This document shows, in pieces, positions 16,134 to 25,331 of a stretch of DNA of 64,000 nucleotides (its first letter is position 1; the number at the start of each line of letters is the position of its first letter). Source of the DNA: Thiodiazotropha sp040793985 (GTDB taxonomy: Bacteria; Pseudomonadota; Gammaproteobacteria; Chromatiales; Chromatiaceae); the NCBI GenBank assembly GCA_040793985.1, contig JBFNJI010000046.1, forward strand, positions 1 to 64,000, written 5' to 3'. The notes under the pieces are model-generated. The model worked only from the letters and a program-made list of their open reading frames with translations. It was not told the origin of the DNA and did not search any database. The position numbers and the translations under genes are program-made.

Positions 16134-17288
16134 ATGGGTTTTAAATTGAAGGTGAAGATTGTAGTTGCCGCTTGTGTCCTCTCTGTGGCAGGCAGCGGTC
16201 TGCAGGCACAGCCTGGTATGACCGGCGGCGACCACTATGTGGTGCAGCAGACCCAAGGTGTAACACACGTCTCTCTTGGCGGTACCGTGGTGCCCTACAA
16301 GGAAGTGACCCTCTCAGCGCAACTACCTGGCCGTGTCAATTTCCTGGCCGGTATCGAAGGCGATACATTCAAGGAGGGGGATCGCCTTGTCGAGTTGGAT
16401 GACAGCGAGTTGATGGCCAAGCGGGAGGCGGCGATGGCACAACTGGCGAATGCCGACGCCCAGTTGCGCAATGCCGGTGTACAGTACAGCCGTGAATTGT
16501 GGTCGCCAAAGTCGAAATCCTCCATGGGCGGCATGGGCATGCCTAATCTCTTTGACCAGATGTTCACGCGACCGATGGAGGATGTCTTCGGAGAGCGGGA
16601 TCAGGGGGCTGAACGGCGCGCGGACATCTTCTCCTCGCAAACCAATATTCAACAGGCGAGGAATACCATCTATCGGGTTCAGGCCGAGATTCGGGCCATC
16701 GATGCCAAGTTGCGCGATGCCAAAAGTCTTGCTCCCTTTGATGGCGTAATCATGAAGAAATTCGTCGAAGTCGGTGATACGGTGCAGCCGGGACAGCCGC
16801 TGTTGAAATATGCCGACGTGGAGTATCTGCAGATCGTGGTGGATGTTCCCGGACGCCTGCGTCCCGGTCTCAACGAAGGTATGATACTGCGGGCAGAACT
16901 CGATGTGGGAGATCAGGAAGTACCGGTTCGAGTTGCCCAGATATTCCCCATGGCAGATGCCCAAAGGCACACCGTGACAATCAAGTTCGATCTGCCTCAA
17001 GGGGTATCCGCTCCGGGCATGTATGCCAAGGTCCTGGTGCCTGACTACAATGCGCCGACCCGCTCCAATCCGGTGATTCCAAACAGTGCCATTCGCTACA
17101 ACGGAAGCCTGCCAGGGGTCTATGTCATTGGCGAGGATGGCGAACCGATGCTCAGACTGATTCGCGTCGGTGAGAAGCTTCCGGGTGACTACGTCAGTGT
17201 GCTGTCAGGCCTGCAGGCGGGTGAACGGGTACTGCGCAATCCGCCACTTGGCATCAGCGCCGGCTGGACCTCCTCGCAAGGCCGTTAG
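16134..17288 (+). CDS. RND efflux periplasmic adaptor (HlyD/MFP family)
   Basis: Bridges the inner-membrane pump to an outer-membrane channel. A signal peptide (IVVAACVLSVAGSGLQAQ, cut near LQA-QP) is followed by the first biotinyl-lipoyl half (GTVVPYKEVTLSAQLPGRVN), a helical hairpin (EAAMAQLANADAQLRNAG), the second lipoyl half (APFDGVIMKKFVEVGDTVQPG), and beta-barrel and membrane-proximal domains up to LRNPPLGISAGW. A Gly/Met-rich insert (KSSMGGMGMPNLFDQMFTRP) is unusual. It precedes the RND pump gene by 131 bp; no outer-membrane factor is visible in the window. Confidence 0.93.
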   Translation: MGFKLKVKIVVAACVLSVAGSGLQAQPGMTGGDHYVVQQTQGVTHVSLGGTVVPYKEVTLSAQLPGRVNFLAGIEGDTFKEGDRLVELDDSELMAKREAAMAQLANADAQLRNAGVQYSRELWSPKSKSSMGGMGMPNLFDQMFTRPMEDVFGERDQGAERRADIFSSQTNIQQARNTIYRVQAEIRAIDAKLRDAKSLAPFDGVIMKKFVEVGDTVQPGQPLLKYADVEYLQIVVDVPGRLRPGLNEGMILRAELDVGDQEVPVRVAQIFPMADAQRHTVTIKFDLPQGVSAPGMYAKVLVPDYNAPTRSNPVIPNSAIRYNGSLPGVYVIGEDGEPMLRLIRVGEKLPGDYVSVLSGLQAGERVLRNPPLGISAGWTSSQGR

Positions 17289-17419
17289 TTGCGAAAGCGG
17301 AGGCATACAGGGAACCCCAAGATTTTTTCACGGAAGAAAAAAGCACTCTCTACAATTAAGTAAAAATGGGTCAGGGTCTGTGACAGGGTCTGCCTGAGAT
17401 CAATGCATCGAGATTAACT

Positions 17420-20400
17420 ATGAGCCAGAACGACGAGAAACTCGATCAGCTCCACTCCACCGATCCCCACTATGAGGCGCATCTTGGTATCGCGGGGAGG
17501 ACCGCTCGGTTCTTTATCCAGTCGCCGCTCTCGCCGCTCTTCTTCCTGGCCATGATGTTGATGGGGCTGTTGGGTCTGATCATAACGCCGCGTCAAGAGG
17601 ACCCTCAGATCTCGGTACCGATGGTCGATATCTTCGTTCAATATCCGGGTGCCGCGGCGGATCAGGTGGCTGCATTGGCGATCGAGCCCCTGGAGCGCAT
17701 CATGTCGGAGATTCCCGATGTGAAACATGTCTACTCCGCCGCCCAACGCGGGGGCGGGGCGGTTACCATCGAGTTCGAGGTGGGGGAGGAGATGGGACCT
17801 TCCCTGGTCAAGGTTAACGACAAGATCGATTCCAATATGGATCTGATCCCCCCCGGGGTGATGCCGCCGCTGGTGAAGGCCAAAGGTATCGATGATGTGC
17901 CGGTGGTGACCCTGACCCTCTGGTCGAAAGACCTGGATCGGGACGGAGCGCCCGATGTGGATGATGGCCAACTGCGAATGCTCGGCCACGATGTGCTGCA
18001 GGCCCTTAAGGAACTGCCCGACACAGGGAATGGTTTCGTGGTCGGTGGCAGAAGGGAGCAGGTTACCATCGAGGTATTCCCGGAACGGCTGGCGGGTTAC
18101 GGGATAAGCCTTGATCATGTGGCAGACACCATCCGCAAATCCAATGCTGAACAGCAGGCCGGTGGTGTGGAGGCGGGAAGCACCTACTCAAACGTGGTGA
18201 CCGGTGCCTTCCTTAAGACCACTGAGGATATCAATCGCCTGGTGGTGGGTTCTCACAACGGGGTCGATGTCTATGTACACGACATCGCGCGGGTGAAACA
18301 GGGACCGGAGGATGCCAAGCAGCTGGTGGGTTACTACACGGGTGCCGCCAGCGATCTTGAGATAAAGGCGGACGGCGTGCCGGCGATCACCCTGGCAATA
18401 GCCAAGAAAGAGGGCTCCAACGGGGTTACCGTGGCCAATGCCATCAAGGATCGGGTTGAGCATATCAAGGGATCGCTGATCCCGGATAACGTGGAGGTCA
18501 GCGTCACCCGCAACTACGGCAAGACAGCGGATGACAAGGTCAGCGAACTGATCTTCAAACTGTTTGTCGCCACCGGGTTCGTGTTTCTCCTGGTATTGGC
18601 GGCATTCCGCGCCTTCAGACCGGCGATCGTGGTGGTGCTGGTGATCCCAGTGGTATTGCTGATGACCATCTTCAGCGCCTGGGTCATGGGTTACACCATC
18701 GACCGGGTCAGTCTTTTCGCGCTGATCTTCTCCATCGGAATCCTGGTGGATGATGCCATCGTGGTGGTGGAGAATATCTATCGTCGCTGGTTGGAGGAGA
18801 AGTCCACCGATGTGGTCACTGCGGTTGACGCGGTGAGAGAGGTGGGTAATCCCACCATCCTGGCTACCTTTACCGTCATCGCTGCACTGCTGCCAATGGG
18901 ATTCGTCAGTGGCATGATGGGTCCCTACATGGAACCGATCCCGGCACTGGGTTCGGTGGCGATGCTGATCTCCCTTTTCGCCGCATTTGTCTTTACCCCC
19001 TACCTCACGGTTTCTCACTGGTTGCGCCCCAGTATGCGCTATCTGGAGGTGGCCGGGGAGCGGGAGCACAAGGAGGCGGAGTGGCTGGAGCGCCTGTTCA
19101 AGCGCATCCTGATTCCGATGATCGAGTCACCCCGCAAGGCAAGACTTTTCAAACTGGTCATGTGGGGCACCTTCCTCGTCACCTGCTCCTTCTTCTACTT
19201 CAAATGGGTGGCGGTGAAGATGCTGCCCCTGGATAACAAGCCGGAATATTCGGTGGTGGTGGATATGCCGGAGGGGACGGCACTGCCGGTGACCGCCAAC
19301 CTGGCGCATCGCATGGCGGAGAAGATCCGCGTATTACCGGAGGTCACCGCGGTACAGGTCTATGCCGGAACCGCCCGGCCATTCGATTTCAACGGCATGG
19401 TCCGCCACTACTACCTGCGTTCCGATCCCTGGCAGGCGGAAGTGCAGGTGCAGCTGCTGGATAAGACCGACCGTGATCGCACCAGTCACGAAATAGCGGT
19501 ACAGACCCGGGAAATGTTGAGTGATCTCATCAAGGGCACCGGCGCCAGAATATCGGTGGTTGAGATGCCTCCGGGGCCTCCGGTACTGCAATCTGTGGTT
19601 GCCGAAGTGCACGGGCCGAGTCCGGAGGTCAGGCGTCGGGTGGCGCAGGATCTGACCGACATATTCGAGCAGACTGAGAGCCTGCGCGACGTCGATAACT
19701 ACATGCGCGATCCTTATCAATACTGGCGCTTCAACGTGGATACGGAAAAAGCGGTGCGGCGGGGAATCTCTGTCGATACCATCAATCGCAACCTTGGCAT
19801 GGCCCTGGGCGGGGCCCTGGGCGATGTCAAGCAGCGCGCCGGTCATGAACCGATCAATATAGTGATGCAGGTGCCGCTGGCCGAGCGATCGGAAATCACC
19901 CGCCTTGGCGACCTGCCGATCCAGTCGAGCAGCGGCATCACCGTACCTCTGCGCGAGCTCGGCCGATTCGAACAGGTATTCGAAGATCCGATCATCTATC
20001 ACAAGGATCTGCGTGATGTGGAGTACGTGGTAGCCGAGGTGGGCGGCAAACTTGCGGCGCCGGTCTACGGCATGCTGCAGGTGCAGGATATTCTGGCTGA
20101 GAGCGATTACAAGGCGCCGGATGGGGTCGCAATCTCTCCGAACTGGCTGGGTCCCCCGAAAAACGACTCCAATACCGGTATTGAATGGGCCGGCGAATGG
20201 ACTGTGACCTTTGAGACCTTCCGCGATATGGGGGCTGCATTTGCGGTGGCCCTGGTACTGATCTATATCCTGGTGGTCTGGGAGTTTGGCAACTTCCGCA
20301 TTCCGGCACTGATCATGGCGCCCATTCCACTGACACTGCTGGGCATAATTCCGGCCCATTTCCTCTTTTTCCAGGCCGGCTGGGGCGGCGAGTTCACTGC

Positions 20401-21550
20401 AACTTCGATGATCGGCTGGATCGCCCTGGCGGGCATCATCGTACGTAACTCGATTCTGCTGGTCGATTTCTCCATACATCAGGTACAGCAGGGCACCTCC
20501 GTGGTTGACTCCGTCATCATGGCCTGTAAGACCCGTACCCGCCCCATCATGATCACCGCTTTTGCCCTGGTGTGCGGTTCCTCAGTGATCTTTTTCGATC
20601 CGATTTTTCAGGGCATGGCCATATCCCTGGCATCCGGTGTACTCGTTTCCACCGTGCTTACCCTGATCGTGATACCCCTTGGATGTATAGCCGCGAGCAA
20701 GGATATCATCGAGGTGGCGGAAGCGACCGCACCGGCCGGTAGCAGCTTGGCGGAGGATGGCAGGGGGCTCCCGGCAGCGGGGGAGGGGGCGATGGCCGCC
20801 GCATCAGGTGCCGCATCTGCATCCGAGGCTGCACCTAAGCGCACATCCTTACCCATGCTGGTCTGGGGTAGGGTGATTGCCGTTATCACCACACTCTTCT
20901 ATCTGGTCAGAGGGGTTTTCCTGCTCTTATGGCAGATGTTAAGCGGGCTCTTTAGAAGAAAATCCCGGCAGCCTAATGTTACAAAGGCTGAGCTGACAGA
21001 TAGCGGTTCAGGCGGCGGCACAGGCAGCGGTGGCGGAATGTCGGGGCCACAGAGTGGATCTCCACCGGCCTCAGATGAGGATGATGTCTCGGTAGCTGCG
21101 GCACCGAAAAGCCAGGAGGCTCCCCCTGTGGCAGCTGCAAAAGAGAGACCTGAAGCGTCTCCAAAGAAGGCGAATTCAACTCCCCCTTCAATGCCCGTGT
21201 CGGATCGGGCAACTGACAACCCGGGCGACCAGACCGATACACAAAAGCAAACCGCCAAATCCAAGCCGAAAAAGGCGGCAGTCGAGGCAAAACAGGCCAA
21301 AGCCGCAGAGAAGAGCAAGCCTGAAACCGCAACTGCTCCCAAGAAACCGGCCGCAGCGAAACAGAAGAAACGTCCTTCAACGCTAAAGAAAAAGGTCGCG
21401 AAAAAGAAGGCTGCATCTGCCAAGCGCAAAGGTAATGGAGCACCTGAATCCACGCCTGCGAAGCCAGATCCGGCCCAAAAGCAGGCCTCCAATGTGACAG
21501 AATTTCCGATCCGCAGAAAGGTTGCGAGGAGGGGGATTAGACTCAAATAG
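17420..21550 (+). CDS. RND efflux pump permease with extra C-terminal extension
   Basis: An inner-membrane proton-driven exporter of the HAE1/AcrB superfamily. The usual 12-TM core with two periplasmic loops spans about residues 1-1095; motifs include SPLSPLFFLAMMLMGLLGL (TM1), DVKHVYSAAQRGGG, and GILVDDAIVVVENIYRRW (TM4 with the proton-relay DD). Beyond it the protein has an Ala/Ser-rich linker, an extra hydrophobic segment (about residues 1145-1177, VWGRVIAVITTLFYLVRGVF), and about 200 residues rich in Lys, Ala, Pro and Ser (EAKQAKAAEKSKPETATAPK, STLKKKVAKKKAASAKRKGN), ending RRKVARRGIRLK. AcrB-type pumps are near 1040 residues, so the tail is exceptional. Substrate unknown. Confidence 0.92.
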   Translation: MSQNDEKLDQLHSTDPHYEAHLGIAGRTARFFIQSPLSPLFFLAMMLMGLLGLIITPRQEDPQISVPMVDIFVQYPGAAADQVAALAIEPLERIMSEIPDVKHVYSAAQRGGGAVTIEFEVGEEMGPSLVKVNDKIDSNMDLIPPGVMPPLVKAKGIDDVPVVTLTLWSKDLDRDGAPDVDDGQLRMLGHDVLQALKELPDTGNGFVVGGRREQVTIEVFPERLAGYGISLDHVADTIRKSNAEQQAGGVEAGSTYSNVVTGAFLKTTEDINRLVVGSHNGVDVYVHDIARVKQGPEDAKQLVGYYTGAASDLEIKADGVPAITLAIAKKEGSNGVTVANAIKDRVEHIKGSLIPDNVEVSVTRNYGKTADDKVSELIFKLFVATGFVFLLVLAAFRAFRPAIVVVLVIPVVLLMTIFSAWVMGYTIDRVSLFALIFSIGILVDDAIVVVENIYRRWLEEKSTDVVTAVDAVREVGNPTILATFTVIAALLPMGFVSGMMGPYMEPIPALGSVAMLISLFAAFVFTPYLTVSHWLRPSMRYLEVAGEREHKEAEWLERLFKRILIPMIESPRKARLFKLVMWGTFLVTCSFFYFKWVAVKMLPLDNKPEYSVVVDMPEGTALPVTANLAHRMAEKIRVLPEVTAVQVYAGTARPFDFNGMVRHYYLRSDPWQAEVQVQLLDKTDRDRTSHEIAVQTREMLSDLIKGTGARISVVEMPPGPPVLQSVVAEVHGPSPEVRRRVAQDLTDIFEQTESLRDVDNYMRDPYQYWRFNVDTEKAVRRGISVDTINRNLGMALGGALGDVKQRAGHEPINIVMQVPLAERSEITRLGDLPIQSSSGITVPLRELGRFEQVFEDPIIYHKDLRDVEYVVAEVGGKLAAPVYGMLQVQDILAESDYKAPDGVAISPNWLGPPKNDSNTGIEWAGEWTVTFETFRDMGAAFAVALVLIYILVVWEFGNFRIPALIMAPIPLTLLGIIPAHFLFFQAGWGGEFTATSMIGWIALAGIIVRNSILLVDFSIHQVQQGTSVVDSVIMACKTRTRPIMITAFALVCGSSVIFFDPIFQGMAISLASGVLVSTVLTLIVIPLGCIAASKDIIEVAEATAPAGSSLAEDGRGLPAAGEGAMAAASGAASASEAAPKRTSLPMLVWGRVIAVITTLFYLVRGVFLLLWQMLSGLFRRKSRQPNVTKAELTDSGSGGGTGSGGGMSGPQSGSPPASDEDDVSVAAAPKSQEAPPVAAAKERPEASPKKANSTPPSMPVSDRATDNPGDQTDTQKQTAKSKPKKAAVEAKQAKAAEKSKPETATAPKKPAAAKQKKRPSTLKKKVAKKKAASAKRKGNGAPESTPAKPDPAQKQASNVTEFPIRRKVARRGIRLK

Positions 21551-21556
21551 CATAAG

Positions 21557-21580
21557 CAGGGACTAAATCCCTGTGTTTTG
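21557..21580 (+). terminator. Rho-independent-type terminator after the RND gene
   Basis: CAGGGA-CTAAA-TCCCTG stem-loop followed by TGTTTTG, just downstream of the RND stop codon at 21550. A short 6-bp stem and imperfect T tract make it weak. Confidence 0.5.
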
Positions 21581-21654
21581 CTGTCGAATACCTTAGCCTA
21601 GGCCCGGCATGGTTCCGATGGTCTATACTCGTCTTGGTAATCTGGAGTGGTAGT

Positions 21655-22263
21655 TTGCGTATCGATGCAGCGCTATGGTTGGTCTTGATCGCCTGTCTGG
21701 TGGGGCTGGGTGAGCTCCTGGCAGGCCAGCCCTATGCCGATTTTCAGTTCCTCGAGCAATCCCAACAGAGGCCTGTTTATGGGGAAGACCGCTATCGTTG
21801 GCGTCCTTTGAACGAGGAACAGCAAGGGGAGTCGTCCACCAATCTGGTTCCCAATGTGATCGATAACGGGCGCTCCAATCGCCCACCGCCAATCATCGAT
21901 TATGCCGAATCGCCCCCCGGTCTGCCTCGCGGTGTCTATCGGCCGGTCGAAAAGCGACACAACATCACTCCGCACATGGACGGGTATCGCTTTCGCACCC
22001 TAAGCCCGAGTGAGCAGCAACGCATCAAACGACGGAATGAAGAGTACAGCCGTGCCTGGCAGCCGAACAGAAAGGAAACCAGCCAACAGTTATCATCCGA
22101 GCCCTATTACGGTTTCAAAACCGATAGCCAGCAGGGTTACAGATTTCGCCCGGACAAGCGTTTGGAGAAACGGCAAGGTCGGAACTGGGGAGAGCCGGGC
22201 TCTTTTCCCAACGATCCGGCATTTACCGAAGCCTATCCGGCTCAAATGTTCCGTCCGGATTAG
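21655..22263 (+). CDS. Secreted YRFRP-motif protein A
   Basis: A periplasmic or surface protein of about 202 residues with no recognised family. Starting at the TTG at 21655 (GGAG eight bases upstream), it opens with a signal peptide (LWLVLIACLVGLGELLAG). The mature chain is hydrophilic and rich in Arg, Gln, Pro and Tyr, and repeats a YR(F/W)R motif: DRYRWRPL, DGYRFRTL, QGYRFRPD, plus GVYRPVEK and FRPD at the very end. The same motif recurs in the next gene, so the two are probably related in function. An upstream TTG at 21634 in frame is less likely. The protein looks largely unstructured and basic. Confidence 0.75.
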   Translation: MRIDAALWLVLIACLVGLGELLAGQPYADFQFLEQSQQRPVYGEDRYRWRPLNEEQQGESSTNLVPNVIDNGRSNRPPPIIDYAESPPGLPRGVYRPVEKRHNITPHMDGYRFRTLSPSEQQRIKRRNEEYSRAWQPNRKETSQQLSSEPYYGFKTDSQQGYRFRPDKRLEKRQGRNWGEPGSFPNDPAFTEAYPAQMFRPD

Positions 22264-22521
22264 GTGTTGGCAAAGAACAACAGCCGTAAACCAGCGACCG
22301 ATTCCGTTCGACACTACTGAAAAACATACACTAATGGTTTTGTAGAGGCCTGTTTACAGCTAAACTGTCTCCTAAATTGATAAAGCGTGAGGGATTTGCC
22401 AGCATTACGATCTTGGGGCCCTCTGAGCGCCTGGCGATTGCATCAGCTCTAGCTGCTGCGGTCTCGGGGGCTGTATCTATAAATATCGTTGTTAAACGGA
22501 TCAACTTAACAGGTAACCCTG

Positions 22522-23736
22522 ATGAGAAAAAAGAGATTTGTGCTATTGATCCCCGGTATCCTCTTCACAATGCTGATGCCGTCGGCTTCGGCACTGGAGG
22601 GCAGTGCGCCAAGTTACAATCAATGGCGCCCCCTAGCGGATCGGAGCATGGCAGCGGAGTGGGCAGGGCGCCATCAGGGTCCGGTGCAGTCTATGAGTAC
22701 AGCGCCCTGGAAGGGGGTGCAGCGCAATCCCAATCTGGATGGGCAGGCTTACCGCTTCAGGTCCTGGGGGGATGGAAAGACTCAACGCGCCCGTGTATCT
22801 ATGCATGCAACACCAGGGTCTAACTACGCGGCGTATCAGAACCGGCAATCTGTGAAGATAGCCCAAGAGGCCAGGTTTCAGATGCCCAGCTACGGTTACC
22901 AACAGCCACAACCTGCTGTCTACCCCAAACACCTCAATTGGCGACCTGTGTCTGCGGCACCTGGCACTGCCCCTGCCGCATATGGTGTTGACAACCGCTA
23001 TCGCTTCAGACCCATGCAACGTACAGACAAGAGAACTGCCCCAGCGAGATGGACCTATCGGCCACTGCAGATCGATATACCAAATACCTATGTCTACCGT
23101 CCGCTCCGGGTGAACAAGCCAGCGAACAGGGTAGATAGACATATACCGGCTCCACCGACCATGCCGCAGGTGTCGGGATACGGCTCCGGTAACAAGGATC
23201 CATACGCCTACGGTTTTGGTTACCTCGGTGCGCCTGCCCAGAGCTTGCCGTCGTCCGACTATCAACCACGCCAGCAGCCAGTCAACTATCACAACTACCG
23301 GTCGGCGGGTTCAGTTGCCGGGCACCCGGGTTTCAATACCCATGCTTGGGGCTATCGGTTCCCACGAGACCGCTACTCACCTCGATATGCGATAAATATG
23401 CCGTTTAACAGTTACAGGTTCCGTCCACTGCGTCGACCGGGAGGGGAAAGATACCGTCATCGAGGCCCGCAGCCACCGCGTTATGCCATTAATCCTCCAG
23501 TTTATCCATCGACATTTTCACCATTGCCACCAACTCACGTCTATGCCTATCGGAGTTGGATGCCTCCCCTGGGATACCCCCATCCCGGAATGGAACAGGC
23601 ATTGCGGCAGCCTGTCGCAACCAATCGATTTGGAACCAACTGGTATGATGGTGAGGCAGATGGTGAAGGGGCATGGTATAAGCTGGCAGGAGAGCTGGAG
23701 TGGCCAAGGGTTTCGCACTTTTCACCCGTGGAGTGA
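22522..23736 (+). CDS. Secreted YRFRP-motif protein B
   Basis: A 404-residue protein with a signal peptide (RKKRFVLLIPGILFTMLMPSASA, cut near SASA-LE). The mature part is very rich in Tyr, Arg, Pro, Gly and Gln and repeats the motif of the previous gene about ten times: QAYRFRSW, NRYRFRPM, WTYRPL, TYVYRPLRV, WGYRFP, NSYRFRPLRR, RYRHRG, QWRPL, NWRPV, YAYRSW. There are no Cys pairs, lipobox or membrane helices, so it is probably an extended cell-envelope protein; a high pI suggests binding to an acidic polymer such as LPS, teichoic-like or nucleic acid, which is inference. The next gene (ParA-like) starts 93 bp downstream. Confidence 0.8.
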   Translation: MRKKRFVLLIPGILFTMLMPSASALEGSAPSYNQWRPLADRSMAAEWAGRHQGPVQSMSTAPWKGVQRNPNLDGQAYRFRSWGDGKTQRARVSMHATPGSNYAAYQNRQSVKIAQEARFQMPSYGYQQPQPAVYPKHLNWRPVSAAPGTAPAAYGVDNRYRFRPMQRTDKRTAPARWTYRPLQIDIPNTYVYRPLRVNKPANRVDRHIPAPPTMPQVSGYGSGNKDPYAYGFGYLGAPAQSLPSSDYQPRQQPVNYHNYRSAGSVAGHPGFNTHAWGYRFPRDRYSPRYAINMPFNSYRFRPLRRPGGERYRHRGPQPPRYAINPPVYPSTFSPLPPTHVYAYRSWMPPLGYPHPGMEQALRQPVATNRFGTNWYDGEADGEGAWYKLAGELEWPRVSHFSPVE

Positions 23737-23829
23737 GGGGATGCAGAGAAGCTAACGAATATACAGGTGCTCACATATTCCCGGATGAAAGAGCGCCAGC
23801 TTCACCAAAAACATAATAAAGGGGAGTGT

Positions 23830-24465
23830 ATGATCACAGTAATCGGTAGTCTCAAAGGAGGATCGGGAAAAAGCACGGTGACCTTTAATCTTGCTGTCTG
23901 GTTGGAGATGGCGGAGGCGGAAGTACTGGTCATAGATGCCGATCCTCAGGCGACGTTAAGCGATGTCTCAGAAGTGCGTGCAGAGGAAGGGTATGAGCCC
24001 TTGCTCAATATCAAAGACGCATCAGCGCTGTCGAGAAAGAAGCTCAGGGGTTATGATGAGGTTTTGATAGATGTTGGGACATCCGATATCGATGCGATGA
24101 AGTTGGCATTGGCACTGGCTGACCGGGTTGTGATACCGGTTCCGCCGTCTCAGGCCGATATCTGGTCGACTCAGCGTTTCATCAGCTTTCTCGATGATGC
24201 CGTGGATGGCGAACGTCCGGAGCTGCTGACTTTCATCAACCGGGCCGATACCCACCATGCGATCAGGGAGTCCGATGAGGCTGCTGCTGCACTGGTATCC
24301 TTGCCCGATGTCGATTTTATAAAGTACCGTCTTTGCCAAAGGACGGTTTTTCGCAGGTCTTTCAGCGAGGGTCTGGCCGTCTATGAACTGGATCCGAGAG
24401 GAAAAGGCAGCAAAGAATTTTATGCACTTACAGCTGCGCTGTATCCCAACTACATCAGTCAATGA
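23830..24465 (+). CDS. Orphan ParA-type ATPase
   Basis: 211 residues; the ATG at 23830 follows GGGGAG, while the longer in-frame start at 23767 is unlikely. Deviant Walker A KGGSGKST begins at residue 9; a Walker B-like motif reads VLVIDADPQAT; the usual DTPP motif is replaced by VLIDVGTSDID. ParA/MinD ATPases position plasmids, chromosome regions, carboxysomes or envelope machines. No parB, min or par partner is nearby, so it is an orphan; the YRFRP proteins before it and the DUF302 protein after it are its context. It is not obviously a plasmid relic, since it sits in a small operon of chromosomal composition. Confidence 0.88.
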   Translation: MITVIGSLKGGSGKSTVTFNLAVWLEMAEAEVLVIDADPQATLSDVSEVRAEEGYEPLLNIKDASALSRKKLRGYDEVLIDVGTSDIDAMKLALALADRVVIPVPPSQADIWSTQRFISFLDDAVDGERPELLTFINRADTHHAIRESDEAAAALVSLPDVDFIKYRLCQRTVFRRSFSEGLAVYELDPRGKGSKEFYALTAALYPNYISQ

Positions 24466-24528
24466 GCGGGGGTTAGCTGCTGGGTTGTTTATGGGATATT
24501 CAATATCGAGTTTTCCTTGGAGAGAGAG

Positions 24529-25107
24529 ATGGGGATGATAAAAAATCTGTTAGCCTTGATTGGGTTGTTGGTTGTCTTAGCTGCGGCGGCTGTCTATGTA
24601 AAGTATGGCGATGTCTTGAAAGGCTGGGATCCTGGTGCGGGTGATACCTTCATGGAGTTTTCGCAGTTGCTGGCATCGACAAAGAATGCCGCCGAAGCGA
24701 GTGTCTGGAAAATACCCGTTGCGGAGGATCTCTCATGGGAGGATGTGGAAGAGACCATGAAATTTGTCGCCAACGAGCACAACATGGCCAATGTGGGCGA
24801 GCTGCCGTTGTACAAGGACATCGAGTCGAAATTGGGTACGGAGTATAGGTTTGTAAAGATCTATCTCTTCTGCGACTCACTGATCGCGGCCAAGATGCTC
24901 GACTACTCCGACGCCTATTCCGCCTATCTGCCCTGTAGAATCACCCTGCTCGAGGATCATCAGGGCAAGCTCTGGTTAATGGCGCTGAATATGGACATGA
25001 TGATATACGGCGGCAAGCCGCTTCCACCCGAGCTCAAGGAACAGGCCCTGAAAGTTAAGGAATATATCCTCGATATAATGAATCGGGGTGCTAGCGGTGA
25101 GTTCTGA
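24529..25107 (+). CDS. DUF302-type inner-membrane anchored protein
   Basis: 192 residues from the ATG at 24529, which follows GGAGAG. One N-terminal TM helix (IKNLLALIGLLVVLAAAAVYV) anchors a periplasmic domain. The C-terminal half matches DUF302: VKIYLFCDSLIAAKMLDYSD, then AYLPCRITLLEDHQGKLW and MALNMDMM, with the family's conserved Cys/Pro step (LPC) and Asn-Met. The first part (WEDVEETMKFVANEHNMANV) is a helix linker. DUF302 proteins have been tied to sulfur-oxidiser electron transport in other bacteria, which I treat as general background. The gene follows parA by 63 bp and ends before a strong terminator. Confidence 0.8.
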   Translation: MGMIKNLLALIGLLVVLAAAAVYVKYGDVLKGWDPGAGDTFMEFSQLLASTKNAAEASVWKIPVAEDLSWEDVEETMKFVANEHNMANVGELPLYKDIESKLGTEYRFVKIYLFCDSLIAAKMLDYSDAYSAYLPCRITLLEDHQGKLWLMALNMDMMIYGGKPLPPELKEQALKVKEYILDIMNRGASGEF

Positions 25108-25175
25108 GAACCTGTCCTGAGCCGGTATCGGGATGGCTCGGAGATGATTTGTTAACTTGTTGTAATTGTTATAAT

Positions 25176-25202
25176 AAAACCGGGCAATAGCCCGGTTTTT
25201 TT
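25176..25202 (+). terminator. Rho-independent terminator
   Basis: A perfect stem AAAACCGGGC / GCCCGGTTTT with loop AATA, followed by TTTTTTT. It ends the A-B-ParA-DUF302 transcript and separates it from the coiled-coil gene at 25332. Confidence 0.9.
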
Positions 25203-25331
25203 CGTGCCGGAGACAGGTCGCCGCCTGTGGTTTGTCTATAAGTATATTAGTAGATTTTGATTGTGATAAGCGGCTGCTATGCTACTATTTCATATGACCA
25301 AAATTAGAGAATTAGTATTAGGTCTTGCAAC

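Noticed and set aside
18188..20479. Long minus-strand frames within the RND gene
   Set aside because: Antisense shadows of the G+C-rich RND coding sequence, His-rich composition typical of false frames.
23830..24465. Plasmid partition system
   Set aside because: No parB or centromere-like repeats near the ParA gene, and neighbours are chromosomal-type envelope genes.
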